In this document: positions 45,181-55,000 of the stretch, piece by piece | How positions within the stretch are numbered: position 1 is the stretch's first letter | Layout of the letters: the number at the start of each line of letters is the position of its first letter | Source of the DNA: Verrucomicrobiota bacterium | GTDB taxonomy: Bacteria > Verrucomicrobiota > Verrucomicrobiia > Limisphaerales > UBA11320 | Length of the DNA: 64,000 nucleotides | Assembly (NCBI GenBank): GCA_016199985.1 | Contig: JACQFQ010000037.1 | Span: 124,001 to 188,000 of the forward strand | Direction of reading: 5' to 3' | Notes under the pieces: generated by a model | What the model was told of the DNA's origin: nothing | What the model saw: only the letters and a program-made list of their open reading frames with translations | Database searches by the model: none | Program-made: the position numbers and the translations under genes

Positions 45181-47345
45181 AGCGCAGCGCAAAAGGCCTT
45201 CGCGCGTTCAGGGTTCGTTGCGAGCTCGCGTGGGTCGCCGTGGCGTTGGCGGGGCTAAGCGCGGTCGCGGGCGCGGATAACCCGCCCGCCTTTCGCACGG
45301 GCGTTCTGCCCTTGCTGACCAAGGCAGGGTGCAACGCCGGGGCGTGCCATGGCGCGGCGACCGGTCAAGGGGGGTTCAAGCTGAGTTTGCTCGGCTACGA
45401 TCCCGAGGAGGATTACGAGCGGATCACCCGCGAGCGCGGCGGACGCCGCATTGATCGCGCCGCGCCGGCCGAAAGCCTTCTGCTGCGCAAATCCTCCCGC
45501 CAGATCGAACATGAAGGAGGCCGACGCCTACCGCGCTCCTCCGAGGCGTTTCGGAAAGTTCTCCACTGGATCGAAGCCGGCGCCCCTTACGGCTCGCGCG
45601 AGCTGCGCGTCCTCGGCATCGCGGTCTCGCCCGACGACGTTCTCCTCCCCTCGACGAACCGATCCGTGAGCCTGCGCGTCACCGCCCGGCTCTCCGACGG
45701 TTCGCGCGAGGATGTGACGCGGCTGGCGCTTTACTCTTCCAACGATGACGCGATCGTCGAGGCGGGCCCGCAGGGCGAGGCCCGTGTGATCGGCCCGGGA
45801 GCGACCAGCGTGATGGTGCGATACTCGGGCCAGGTCGCCGCGTCGCGCGTCGCGTCCCCGTTCGGCGGAGCGGAGGTCATGAACCCTCTGGCCGCGTCGG
45901 AGCACTGGATCGACCGCCAGATCGGCGCCGAGCTGAAGAGGCTGCGCATCCCGGGCTCCGGGCCGAGCAGCGACGCCGAATTCCTGCGTCGCGCTCATCT
46001 CGACGTGATCGGCCGGCTCCCGACCGCGGACGAAGCCCGCGCGTTCCTTCTGAAGCCTCGTTCGCGGGAAGACCGTCAGCGAGCCATCGACGCGCTGCTG
46101 CAACGCGAGGAGTTCGTCGATTTCTGGACGATGCGGCTGGCCGACCTGCTGCTGATCAGCGGCAGGCGGGGAAGCGAGGAGGCCACTCGCGTCTACCACG
46201 AATGGGTCCGCGCGCAGGTGGCGCGCAACACCCCGTTCGATGAGCTCGCCCGAGCTTTGCTGACCTCGAGCGGCAGGCTGAGCGCCGATGGGCCTTCGAA
46301 CTTTTTCACTCTCGCCTCCGACCCGCGCGACATGGCCGAGCACGCGGGGCGTATTTTTCTGGGGGCCCAGATCGCGTGCGCGCGGTGCCACGCCCATCCG
46401 ACGGATCGGTGGACGCAGGAAGATTATCACCGATTCGCGGCCTACTTCGCGCGCGTCTCGCGCGAAGGCGATTTCATCCAGTCGGGCGAGCGCGGCGAGG
46501 TGGAGCATCCGAAGACCGGCGAGCCGCTCGAGCCGCGTCCGCTCGGAGCGCGCGCGTCGACGGCGCCCCAGGGGGCCGATCGCAGGGTGGAGCTGGCGCG
46601 ATGGATGACCAGCCCCGACACGACTCAGTTCTCCCGCGCCATCGTCAACCGGGTCTGGAGGCACATGATGGGACGCGGCCTTGTCGAGCCCGTGGACGAT
46701 CTGCGGCCGACAAATCCCGCGACCCATCCGGGTTTGCTCGCCGCGCTGGCGAAGGACTTTGTGGCGCACGGCCACGATCTGCGCTGGCTCATCCGTTCGA
46801 TCGCCGTCACGCGCGCGTATCAGCTCGCGTCGCGGACGACCGGGCTGAACCGTCTCGACGACCGTTTCTATTCCCACGCCTATCTGAAGGAACTCCCCGC
46901 GCCCGTCATCCTCGACGCGATCGCGCAGGTCACGGAAGTCCCGGACGCGTTCCCCGGTTACCCCGAGGGCGCTCGGGCCGTTCAGCTGATCGGAACGCGA
47001 ACGCCTTCCTACGCTCTGGACGTGCTGGGTCGATGCTCGCGCGACGCCGCCTGCGACGGAGGCGGACGCCGCGGCGGAGGCCTGGCGCTGGCCCTGCATC
47101 TCATCAACGGCCCGACCATCAACGCCAGGCTCCGAAGCGGCGTCGTCGCTCATCTGCTGGCGCAGGGAGCCACCGGCCGCGAGATGATCGAGGAGCTCTA
47201 TCTGCGCGCGTTCACCCGAAGGCCCGAGGCCGCGGAGCTGGCCGAATGGGAGCGAATGTTCGCCTCGGCCTCGGACAAGGCCACGGCGGCGCAGGATCTT
47301 CTCTGGACAGCGCTGAACTCGCGCGAGTTCGCGTACAACCATTGA
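45177..47345 (+). CDS. DUF1549/DUF1553 secreted protein with cytochrome-like motifs
   Basis: A 722-aa protein typical of Planctomycetes and Verrucomicrobia. A signal peptide leads to KAGCNAGACHGAATGQGGF, a C-x4-CH motif usual at the front of these proteins. A bacterial Ig-like (BIG2) segment covers about residues 140-225 (LRVTARLSDGSREDVT). DUF1549 follows (about 240-400), with FLRRAHLDVIGRLPTADEAR and a CARCHAHP motif (C-x2-CH, a possible haem site) in GAQIACARCHAHPTDRW. DUF1553 is at the end (about 455-720), with RAIVNRVWRHMMGRGLV and ALNSREFAYNH. The true start is the ATG at 45177; the longer in-frame reading runs through the previous gene. Role unknown. It is coupled to the gene upstream, and the DUF1501 gene follows 5 bp after its stop. 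Confidence 0.9.
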   Translation: MKRSAKGLRAFRVRCELAWVAVALAGLSAVAGADNPPAFRTGVLPLLTKAGCNAGACHGAATGQGGFKLSLLGYDPEEDYERITRERGGRRIDRAAPAESLLLRKSSRQIEHEGGRRLPRSSEAFRKVLHWIEAGAPYGSRELRVLGIAVSPDDVLLPSTNRSVSLRVTARLSDGSREDVTRLALYSSNDDAIVEAGPQGEARVIGPGATSVMVRYSGQVAASRVASPFGGAEVMNPLAASEHWIDRQIGAELKRLRIPGSGPSSDAEFLRRAHLDVIGRLPTADEARAFLLKPRSREDRQRAIDALLQREEFVDFWTMRLADLLLISGRRGSEEATRVYHEWVRAQVARNTPFDELARALLTSSGRLSADGPSNFFTLASDPRDMAEHAGRIFLGAQIACARCHAHPTDRWTQEDYHRFAAYFARVSREGDFIQSGERGEVEHPKTGEPLEPRPLGARASTAPQGADRRVELARWMTSPDTTQFSRAIVNRVWRHMMGRGLVEPVDDLRPTNPATHPGLLAALAKDFVAHGHDLRWLIRSIAVTRAYQLASRTTGLNRLDDRFYSHAYLKELPAPVILDAIAQVTEVPDAFPGYPEGARAVQLIGTRTPSYALDVLGRCSRDAACDGGGRRGGGLALALHLINGPTINARLRSGVVAHLLAQGATGREMIEELYLRAFTRRPEAAELAEWERMFASASDKATAAQDLLWTALNSREFAYNH

Positions 47346-47350
47346 CGGCC

Positions 47351-48670
47351 ATGCGCTCTCATCCTCCCATTCGTTGCGACGGCGTCTCGCGCCGGGATTT
47401 TCTCCATCTCGGCGTGCTGACCGCGCTCGGCGTCAGCCTCAGCGACCTCCTGCGCCTTCAGGGCGCGGAGGGCCCGGGAGCGCCGCGCGCGACATCCTGC
47501 ATCCTCCTCTGGCTCGACGGCGGCCCCAGCCATCTCGACACATTCGATCCAAAGCCCGAGGCGCCAAGCGAAATCCGAAGCCCGTTCGGCTCCATCCCCA
47601 CGAGCGTCCCGGGCGTGAGGATCTGCGAGCATCTCGCGCGAACCGCGAAGGTCATGGGCGATGTCGCCCTCATCCGATCGCTCACCCACGAGTTGGGAAA
47701 CCACGACACCGGCGCGCGGTTTCTTCTCACGGGCCATCGTCCGACTCCCGCTCTGCAGTATCCGAGCCTGGGCAGCGTGGTGGCGCACGAGCTTCGATCC
47801 GACTCCGCGATGCCCCCGTACATCGCGATTCCCAACGACGCGGTGGGCGGCGACTCCGGCGGCGCGCGGGCGGGCTATCTTCCCGGCGCGTTCTCAGCGT
47901 TCAATGTGGGGGACGATCCCTCCCGCGCGCGCGACTTGAATCCGCCGGAAGGGGTGAGTTTTTCACAAGCGGATCACCGCCGCGACATGCTTCGCCGGAT
48001 GGACGCGCTGAGTCGCGCGGTGGAGGAAGGCCCGGCCACGAAGAGCCGCGACGCGTTCTTTGAACAAGCCTACCGCCTGATGGCGTCGTCGGAAGCCAGA
48101 GCGGCCTTCGATCTGGAGCGCGAAACGGCCGCCGTTCGCGAGCGCTTCGGACGCACTCGTCTCGGCGCAGGCTGTCTCATGGCGCGGCGACTGGTGGAGG
48201 CCGGCGCCCGTTTTGTGACGGTGGTGGACACGGGGTGGGACACGCACCAGCAGATTGCGCGCGAGCTGCCCGACTCGCGTTTTCCCGGCAGCGGCAAGCT
48301 ACCGAGCCTCGACCACGCCTATTCCGCGCTCCTGACGGATCTGCGAGAGCGCGGCCTGCTCGAGTCCACGCTCGTTGTTCTGATGGGAGAATTCGGCCGC
48401 ACCCCGAAGCTGAACGCGCTGGGCGGACGCGATCACTGGCCGCGCGCCGGATTCGTCTGTCTCGCCGGCGGCGGCGTCAAGGGCGGCCAGGTCATCGGCG
48501 CCACGAACGCCTTTGGCGAGACGCCCTCCGATCGCCCGATCAGCCCGCCCGATCTCGCCTTCACGATCCTGAGGCTCTTGGGAGTGGACCCGGCCAAGGA
48601 ACTCGTCACACCCGGAGGACGGCCGGTGAAAGTCCTAGCCGAAGGCGGCTTCATCTCCGGGCTCGTGTGA
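47351..48670 (+). CDS. DUF1501 family protein (sulfatase-like fold)
   Basis: A 439-aa protein. The N-terminal SRRDFLHLGVLTALGVS is a twin-arginine export signal. The body has the family landmarks LLWLDGGPSHLDTFDPKP, the segment around ICEHLARTAKVMGDVALIRS with HELGNHDTG nearby, TVVDTGWDTHQQ, LVVLMGEFGRTPKLN, GRDHWPRAGFVCLAGGG and GATNAFGETPSDRPI. DUF1501 belongs to the alkaline-phosphatase/sulfatase superfamily and almost always sits next to DUF1549/DUF1553 genes, as here. The substrate is unknown. The start at 47351 lies 5 bp after the previous stop. Its stop overlaps the next gene's GTG start by four bases. Confidence 0.92.
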   Translation: MRSHPPIRCDGVSRRDFLHLGVLTALGVSLSDLLRLQGAEGPGAPRATSCILLWLDGGPSHLDTFDPKPEAPSEIRSPFGSIPTSVPGVRICEHLARTAKVMGDVALIRSLTHELGNHDTGARFLLTGHRPTPALQYPSLGSVVAHELRSDSAMPPYIAIPNDAVGGDSGGARAGYLPGAFSAFNVGDDPSRARDLNPPEGVSFSQADHRRDMLRRMDALSRAVEEGPATKSRDAFFEQAYRLMASSEARAAFDLERETAAVRERFGRTRLGAGCLMARRLVEAGARFVTVVDTGWDTHQQIARELPDSRFPGSGKLPSLDHAYSALLTDLRERGLLESTLVVLMGEFGRTPKLNALGGRDHWPRAGFVCLAGGGVKGGQVIGATNAFGETPSDRPISPPDLAFTILRLLGVDPAKELVTPGGRPVKVLAEGGFISGLV

Positions 48671-49686
48671 ATCGCCGCTCCACCCTCCTTCAACTTGGAC
48701 TCGCGGGATGCCTGGCCATCGCGTTTTCGCCAAACGCCGCGGCTTCTCCCGCATCCGACCCCAATCCGAAGGCGGAGTCCAGCGCCACGCCCATCACCGC
48801 GCTGGCTTTTAGCCGCGACGGATTGGCGCTCGTCAGCAACGGGCCGCGACGCTTGGACGTCCGCTCGCCAAGAGAGGGCGCCGTTCAATTTCAGATCCCT
48901 TGCAACCTCCCCAAGATCACCGCGCTGGCCTTTCACCCACGCGGCGAGATTCTGGCCGTGGCAGGAGGCGAACCAGGAGTCCGGGGAGAAGTGCGGTTGT
49001 TCGATTGGCGAACCCGGGCCGTCCTGCGGAGTTTCACGAACGCCGAGGATCTGGCGACAGGAGTCGCCTTTGACGCCGCCGGGGATTTGCTGGGCATCGC
49101 CGCCGCGGACAGCCGCGCGCGCGTGTGGCGTGTGGCGAGAACAAACGCGTCCTTCAGTGAGGCGTTCACGCTCTCGGGTCATGCGGGCCCGGTGCTGGCC
49201 ATCGCTTTCAGCCCCTCCGGCAACGCGGTCGTCACGGCCGGCGCCGACCGTTCGATCAAGGTCTGGTCCACGGCGGATGGCCGCCTGCTGCGCGCCTTCA
49301 GCCACCACCTTGAAGCGGTGAACGCGCTGGCATTTCGTCCGTTGGCCGCGGGCCCCGTCGATGCCCGGATCTTCTCCTGCGCATCCGGCAGCGACGATCG
49401 GACCGTCCGCGTCTGGCAGCCGGAGGTGGGCCGGATGGTGCGCATTATTCGTCGGCATCGCGCGCCTGTGTTCGCCCTCGCCTACTCGCACGACGGCCGA
49501 AGCCTCTTCACCGCCGGCAAGGAGGGGATCATCCGCCGCTTCGACGCGGACAGCGACACGCTGCTGTCCGAATGGACGACTCACACCGACTGGGTCTACG
49601 CGTTGGCGATCAGCCCGGATGGCTCGAAGCTCGCGAGCGGCGATTGGTCCGGCGCCGTGCGGGTGCGCGATCTGCCGGCGCCCTAG
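48667..49686 (+). CDS. Secreted WD40-repeat protein
   Basis: A 339-aa protein starting at a GTG (48667) that overlaps the DUF1501 stop (GTGA). The N-terminal NRRSTLLQLGLAGCLAIAFS is a signal peptide, and the Cys within it may instead be a lipobox. At least six WD40 blades follow, with patterns such as ITALAFSRDG, ITALAFHPRG, VLAIAFSPSGNAVVTAGADRSIKVWS, DDRTVRVWQPEVG, VFALAYSHDGRSLFTAGKEG and VYALAISPDGSKLASGDWSG. This fits an extracytoplasmic beta-propeller, probably a binding scaffold for the DUF1549/DUF1501 partners encoded just upstream. It closes the cassette. Confidence 0.88.
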   Translation: MNRRSTLLQLGLAGCLAIAFSPNAAASPASDPNPKAESSATPITALAFSRDGLALVSNGPRRLDVRSPREGAVQFQIPCNLPKITALAFHPRGEILAVAGGEPGVRGEVRLFDWRTRAVLRSFTNAEDLATGVAFDAAGDLLGIAAADSRARVWRVARTNASFSEAFTLSGHAGPVLAIAFSPSGNAVVTAGADRSIKVWSTADGRLLRAFSHHLEAVNALAFRPLAAGPVDARIFSCASGSDDRTVRVWQPEVGRMVRIIRRHRAPVFALAYSHDGRSLFTAGKEGIIRRFDADSDTLLSEWTTHTDWVYALAISPDGSKLASGDWSGAVRVRDLPAP

Positions 49687-49778
49687 GATCCGCGCTCGCG
49701 CGTGTCTTCAGCAGGCGGATTCCTCCCAACCCGCAGATGTCACTGGCATATCTCGAAGCCTCCGCCTAACAATTCGGA

Positions 49779-50645
49779 ATGAACATGCGTCCTCTCTCTC
49801 GAATCGTCGTCCGCGCCCTCGCCGCGACGACCTTGATAATCTGGAGCGCGCCCGCTCTGTGCGCCGCGCCCAAGCCCATCCGAATCCTGCTCATCACCGG
49901 CGGCTGCTGCCACGACTACGAGAGCCAGAAGGACATTCTGAAGAGAGGATTGGAAGCGCGCGCCAACGTCATGGTCGACCAGATCCACACCGGGGATGGC
50001 AGCACGCGGCCGCCGCTCGCGATCCTCGGCAAACCAGAGTACGCCAAGGGATACGATCTTGTGATCCATGACGAGTGCGCCGCGGACATCTCGGATCCGG
50101 CCGTCGTTCAAGGGGTCCTCAAACCTCATCGCGATGGAATTCCGGGAGTGAATCTCCATTGCGCCATGCACTGCTATCGAATCGGAAACCCGAACGACCC
50201 CGTCACCGCCCTCGGCGCGCCGCATGGCTATTGGTTCGAGTATCTGGGAGTTCAATCCAGCGGCCATGGCCCCCAGGAACCGATCTCCATTCGATTCACC
50301 CAGAAACCATTGCCCCTCGGCAAAGGGTTGACCGATTGGATCACGGGCAACGAGGAACTCTACAACAACATCCGTGTTTTCGATTCCGCCCAACCCGTCG
50401 CGCAGGGAGACCAGACCGTGAAGCGCAAGGATGGCACGACCAAGACCAACGGAGCCGTCGTCGCATGGACCAATGAGTACGGCGCGAAGAAAACCAAGGT
50501 GTTCAGCACGACCATCGGACACAACAACGCGACAGTGGCCGACCCGCGCTATCTCGAACTCGTCACCCGCGGAGTTCTCTGGGCGACCGGTCACCTCAAG
50601 AAGGATGGGACTCCAATGAAAGGCTACGGTCCCGCGGCCAAGTAG
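49779..50645 (+). CDS. Secreted ThuA-domain protein
   Basis: A 288-aa protein with a signal peptide (ALAATTLIIWSAPALCAAP). The ThuA-like domain (glutamine-amidotransferase-like fold) follows: IRILLITGGCCHDYESQKDIL, GYDLVIHDECAADISDP, a GIPGVNLHCAMHCYR segment at the usual nucleophile position, and near the end KVFSTTIGHNNATVADPRYLELVTRGVLWATG, the classic ThuA ending. Such proteins are common in Verrucomicrobia next to sugar-degradation genes. Their reaction is not firmly known. The SMP-30-like gene follows on the same strand after 170 bp. Confidence 0.88.
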   Translation: MNMRPLSRIVVRALAATTLIIWSAPALCAAPKPIRILLITGGCCHDYESQKDILKRGLEARANVMVDQIHTGDGSTRPPLAILGKPEYAKGYDLVIHDECAADISDPAVVQGVLKPHRDGIPGVNLHCAMHCYRIGNPNDPVTALGAPHGYWFEYLGVQSSGHGPQEPISIRFTQKPLPLGKGLTDWITGNEELYNNIRVFDSAQPVAQGDQTVKRKDGTTKTNGAVVAWTNEYGAKKTKVFSTTIGHNNATVADPRYLELVTRGVLWATGHLKKDGTPMKGYGPAAK

Positions 50646-50815
50646 GGACGCCACGACGGTGTCGGACTTGCGGCGCGCGAGCGTCGCCCATTTCGCCGCC
50701 ACTTCAGGTTGACGATTGCCCGCGGCCTGAGACACTCCGAGAAACAGCCTTGCGGAGATCGCCCAGAGGGCCGCATGCGAGGCATCTATCTTGAATGGAC
50801 ATTCGGGAGCTTCCT

Positions 50816-51946
50816 ATGAATCGCGCACTTGAGAATCAGGACAATCTTCAGCCGGCCGCCGCCAAGCCTTCCTTGCTTCGACGCCGTCAGTTCCTCGGCG
50901 CGGCGGGCCTGCTGGCGGGGACCGCGGTGAGTCGCGCGTGGGGCGCGACCAACCGCGATTGGACTGGGAACGCGCCGACGCGCTATCCCGATCCCGACGT
51001 CGTGGTTCTCGACCCGCGCTTCGAGAAGTACAAGGTCGCCACCACCTCCATTCAACGCCTCTGGCAAGGCTCCCTATGGGCGGAAGGGACCGCATGGTGC
51101 GCGGCAGGACAGTATCTTGTGTTCAGCGACATCCCCAACGATCGCCAGCTTCGGTGGTTGGAAGACGACGGACGCGTGAGCGTGATGCGGAAGCCCGCCG
51201 GCAACTCCAATGGCAACACTTTTGATTACCAGGGCCGACAGATCTCCTGCGAGCACGGCAATCGACGCGTCGTGCGCTATGAGCTGAATGGATCGACGAC
51301 AGTGCTGGCCGATCACTGGCAGGGCAAGCGATTGAACGCGCCGAATGACGTCGTGGTGCATCCCGACGGCGGCATCTGGTTCACGGATCCCGGCTATGGC
51401 AGCATGGGCAACTACGAAGGGAACAAGGGAGAGCTGCTCATCAAGGAGGCGATCTATCGGATCGATCCCGCGAGCGGCAAAATGGATTTGGTGGCGGACA
51501 CGCTGAGCAAGCCCAACGGCATCTGCTTCTCGCCGGACTACAAGCGGCTCTACGTGGCCGATTCCGGCGGGACGGTCCCCAAGCCCATCTGGGTCTGGGA
51601 TGTGGCGGACGGCAAGCGGCTGAAAAACGGACAGCGCTTTGTGTCCATGGCCGCCTCCGAACTCAGCGGCTCGAATACTGCCTTCACTGGCAATCAGAAC
51701 GGCCTGGCGGACGGCATCCGATGCGACATCGACGGCAATGTTTGGGCGGGCGCCGGCTGGGTGGGCGATGGCTATGATGGCGTTCACATCTTCGCCCCGG
51801 ACGGCGCGCGGATCGGCTTGATCCGGCTTCCGGAGATTTGCGCGAACCTCTGCTTCGGCGGTCCCAAGCGAAACCGGCTGTTCATGGCGGGAAGCACATC
51901 GCTCTACGCCGTTCACGTCGAAACGCAGGGCGCTCACATCACCTGA
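50816..51946 (+). CDS. Tat-exported SMP-30/gluconolactonase-like beta-propeller protein
   Basis: A 376-aa protein. The N-terminus carries RRRQFLGAAGLLAGTAVS, a twin-arginine signal. The SMP-30/gluconolactonase/LRE-like propeller has AEGTAWCAAGQYLVFSDIPN, NTFDYQGRQISCEHGNRRVV, APNDVVVHPDGGIWFTDPGYG, SKPNGICFSPDYKRLYVADS and ADGIRCDIDGNVWAGAGW, with acidic/Asn metal-site residues in place. Activity is probably lactone hydrolysis of a sugar acid; the exact substrate is unknown. The ATG at 50816 has GGGAG six bases upstream. An ATG at 50795 would add seven residues. A hairpin follows the stop. Confidence 0.88.
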   Translation: MNRALENQDNLQPAAAKPSLLRRRQFLGAAGLLAGTAVSRAWGATNRDWTGNAPTRYPDPDVVVLDPRFEKYKVATTSIQRLWQGSLWAEGTAWCAAGQYLVFSDIPNDRQLRWLEDDGRVSVMRKPAGNSNGNTFDYQGRQISCEHGNRRVVRYELNGSTTVLADHWQGKRLNAPNDVVVHPDGGIWFTDPGYGSMGNYEGNKGELLIKEAIYRIDPASGKMDLVADTLSKPNGICFSPDYKRLYVADSGGTVPKPIWVWDVADGKRLKNGQRFVSMAASELSGSNTAFTGNQNGLADGIRCDIDGNVWAGAGWVGDGYDGVHIFAPDGARIGLIRLPEICANLCFGGPKRNRLFMAGSTSLYAVHVETQGAHIT

Positions 51947-52036
51947 GCGACGGGCAAGCTGCGGAATACGAAGGCTCGGAGTCGGGGAGAGAGGGGGAGA
52001 GGTCGGAAAGCGCCCTCCTGTTCAGCCCACGTCGAA

Positions 52037-52068
52037 CCGCCCCGGGATCATTCAAGATCCCAGGGCGG
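52037..52068. terminator. Bidirectional hairpin between convergent SMP-30 and tyrosinase genes
   Basis: A 13-bp stem (CCGCCCCGGGATC / GATCCCAGGGCGG, 12 pairs and one mismatch) with a 6-base loop ATTCAA sits between two convergent stop codons. There is no long T-run on either side, but placement and symmetry suit a shared terminator. Confidence 0.6.
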
Positions 52069-52097
52069 ACAAGACCCGCGCCACCTACGCCGGCGGG

Positions 52098-55000
52098 CTA
52101 TGGAAGCCGCAGGCGATAGAATCGTTTCTTTTCAGTCGCCGCGGCGTGGAACGGGCTCGCAACGTTCGGGATGGAGGTCCAGGCGATCGCAGGCAGCGTG
52201 TCTGAATACTCAAGGATCGCCTTCGGAGAGTCCCAGGTGATCATCGCCAATCCGCCTGGCATCAGCTCGATGCTCAAGCCCGGCCGCACCTCTCCGACCA
52301 CTTCGAAATGCACGGACGGAGCGTCCCCTGTTTGACCGCTATTGTCCGTCGCTCGCGCGATCGCCATGTAATGCCCCGGAGAGAGACTCATCAGCTCCGC
52401 CTCGTAGGGCGGCGACGTCGCGGCGCCGACGGGTTTGAAATCATCCTCAACCGCAAACCCGTGGCCATTCCGAAGGAAGAATTCGACTTTCACGATCTTC
52501 CCTCCGCGATCCTCGGCGTCAGCGACGAGCATGACATGAGCTCCGACAGGAAACTGCTGGTATTGCTCCGGCGAGGTGATTTCCACCATCGGAGCCAGAT
52601 CCTTCTCAACGATGATGTCGACGACAGACTCCCCAGTCAGGCCGTCGTTGTCAGTCGCGGTGGCGACGATCCGGTGACGCCCGATCTTCAGCTTCGTCAG
52701 CGCCGACGAGTAAGGCGGGTCCGAATCGAGGCCGGCCAGCTCTCCATCGACGGTGAAGGCGACGACTTTGACGGCGCCGTCGGTGTCGATCCCCGCGGCC
52801 TCGACGGTCACAAGCTCGCCCGCGAGGAATCGGGCGCCTGGCAGCGGCCGGCGGATCCGGACCTCCGGCGGCGTCTGCGTCGAAGCGAGGTTCGCGGACA
52901 GCTCCAGATCGAAATACAAGTCGGGGTCCGCCTTGCCCGAGCTGTGCACCTCGGCGGCGATCACATTGTCCCCTTCGAGCAGCAAGCGGCGCGCGATTTC
53001 AACCGGCGCAAGCGAGAACACCTCTCCGGCGATATCCGTCACCTTCTTGAGCGCGGGAGTCTCCGGGACGGCGGGGCCTTGCGGCATGTTGCGCCGGAAA
53101 ATCTCGCCACCGTTGAGATACACGATGACGCCGTCGGAAGCCCTGAGCCGGAGCCATGTGTCACGCGCGATGCTCACGCCCCGGGTTGCGAAGGTCTTCC
53201 GGAAATACGCGGCGAGAGCTCCCTCGTTCCCGCCGACCGGCTGGATGGTGGTCATTTGGTCTCCTCCATATCCGAGGCCGGCGAGGCGCTCCGGCCACTT
53301 AGAATCGTCGAACGCGGGCGAGTTCCACTGGGGCGGCGGCCTTCGACCACCGTCGAGATACCGCCAAGCCGAGCCGCGCTTCACGAAAGCGAGCTTGCTG
53401 ATGTCGATGCGGAATTGAACGCCTCCCACCAACGCGTCAGGGGCGTCGGGCAATCCGAACTGCTGAACTTCAAACGCCATTTCCGCCCCTTCGATGGGCT
53501 GATAGTTCGGCCCCAGCTCAAACTCCAACTGCAAAGGAAACGCCTCGCCTGGCTTGATCGGGATTCCCGTGATCTCGACTTCGTTTCCGAAGATCTGAAA
53601 CCGTCCCCCGCCGACTGACTCGATCCCCTTCAGGCCGCCTCCGGCCTGACTCCATCGCGCGAAGATCTCTTTCGGAATCTGGAAGTACGGGTGTCCATAA
53701 TCGCTGAACCGCGGGGCGAAGTCGCCCACGTTCCGGAAGTGGATCCGGGCGGGAACGAGAACTTTTCCTATATTTCGCACGAGGAGCGACGACAGCCCCA
53801 GCGCGCCGGGAAAATTGTCGACAATCGTCAGATTCTTCCAAGCGATGTTGTTGTTGTTGCATGTGTTCGCGTTCACGTCGGAACCCTCGGGGAAGGTCAT
53901 GCCATAGGGGGCGTTTGTGGAGGTTTCGATGCGCGCGAGGAGACAGTGATGCCCGGGATCGACGAAGCAGGCGTAATCCGCGGGGTTGGGCGGATACCAG
54001 GGGATCTCGAGCACGACCGCTTCGCCCGGGGCCAGGATCGGGATGCGGAGGGGCGCGTCGTCATACACGGGGGGGGCGACGATCGACCGATGCCTCGCAT
54101 TCTTGCTGACGATGTAGCCATCGGCCGGAATCCAAGGGCGAATGGGAGCGTTCACCAATGTTTCGTTGTTGAGTACGCTCGCGCCATTCCAGGGCGGGAA
54201 CGTATTCACGATCACCGGAATACCCGTGTCCGCGCCGTAGACGACGTTCGGATCCAGCCGGGCGCCCGTCGTATCGCTGCGCTGCCACTGGGCGAAGAGC
54301 CGATCGGCGTTTCCATGAATCAGGAAGAACCAGGGGTCTTCCGCAGCTCCGTTAAAGCCGTTCTGATCCCCGCCGGTCCGGAGGTGAGCGCGACCATGCG
54401 CCGTGTTTTCCATGACGCTGCGCAGTCCGGACGCGCCGCTATACACGCTCGAGATCAAGATCGATCCGTCGCTCGCTGGAAGCGGCGCCACCCAGTTGAA
54501 GGCTCGAGTGATCGCGCCATCCGGCGGAGGAGCGATGGTGTTGAAGGGCGCCCCGACCGACGCCCCGCCGCCCGCGCCCGACACCCCCATGAAGCTGGTT
54601 GTGAAATAATTGAACCCGCCGCCCGCTCCGGACGGGTTGGATGTCCAATCCCAGTAGAGCAGCGTGACCAACGGATTGGCCTCACGCAGCAGCGTTTCAT
54701 AGCGATTCACCAACTCGCGATGCCAGGGCAGAAAAGGCGCCGCGAAATGAGCGACGCCCGCGGGCGCCGATTCGTGGATCTGGTCCTGCTTATGCCAGTA
54801 AGTGCGATCCGGGAACTGGTACGCGGGGGTTGTTGCGATCGCGATGATGGCGTCGCGATACGCGTCGCGCTCCGCCACGCTGGCCGTTGCCGCGTTCTTG
54901 CGCGGCTTCGTAATCTCCATGCCAAATACGCGGGCGTTGCAGCCCGGCATCGAGGCCGCGTAATCCACCCAGTTGGCGGGCCAACTGAGTCCCGTCGAAG

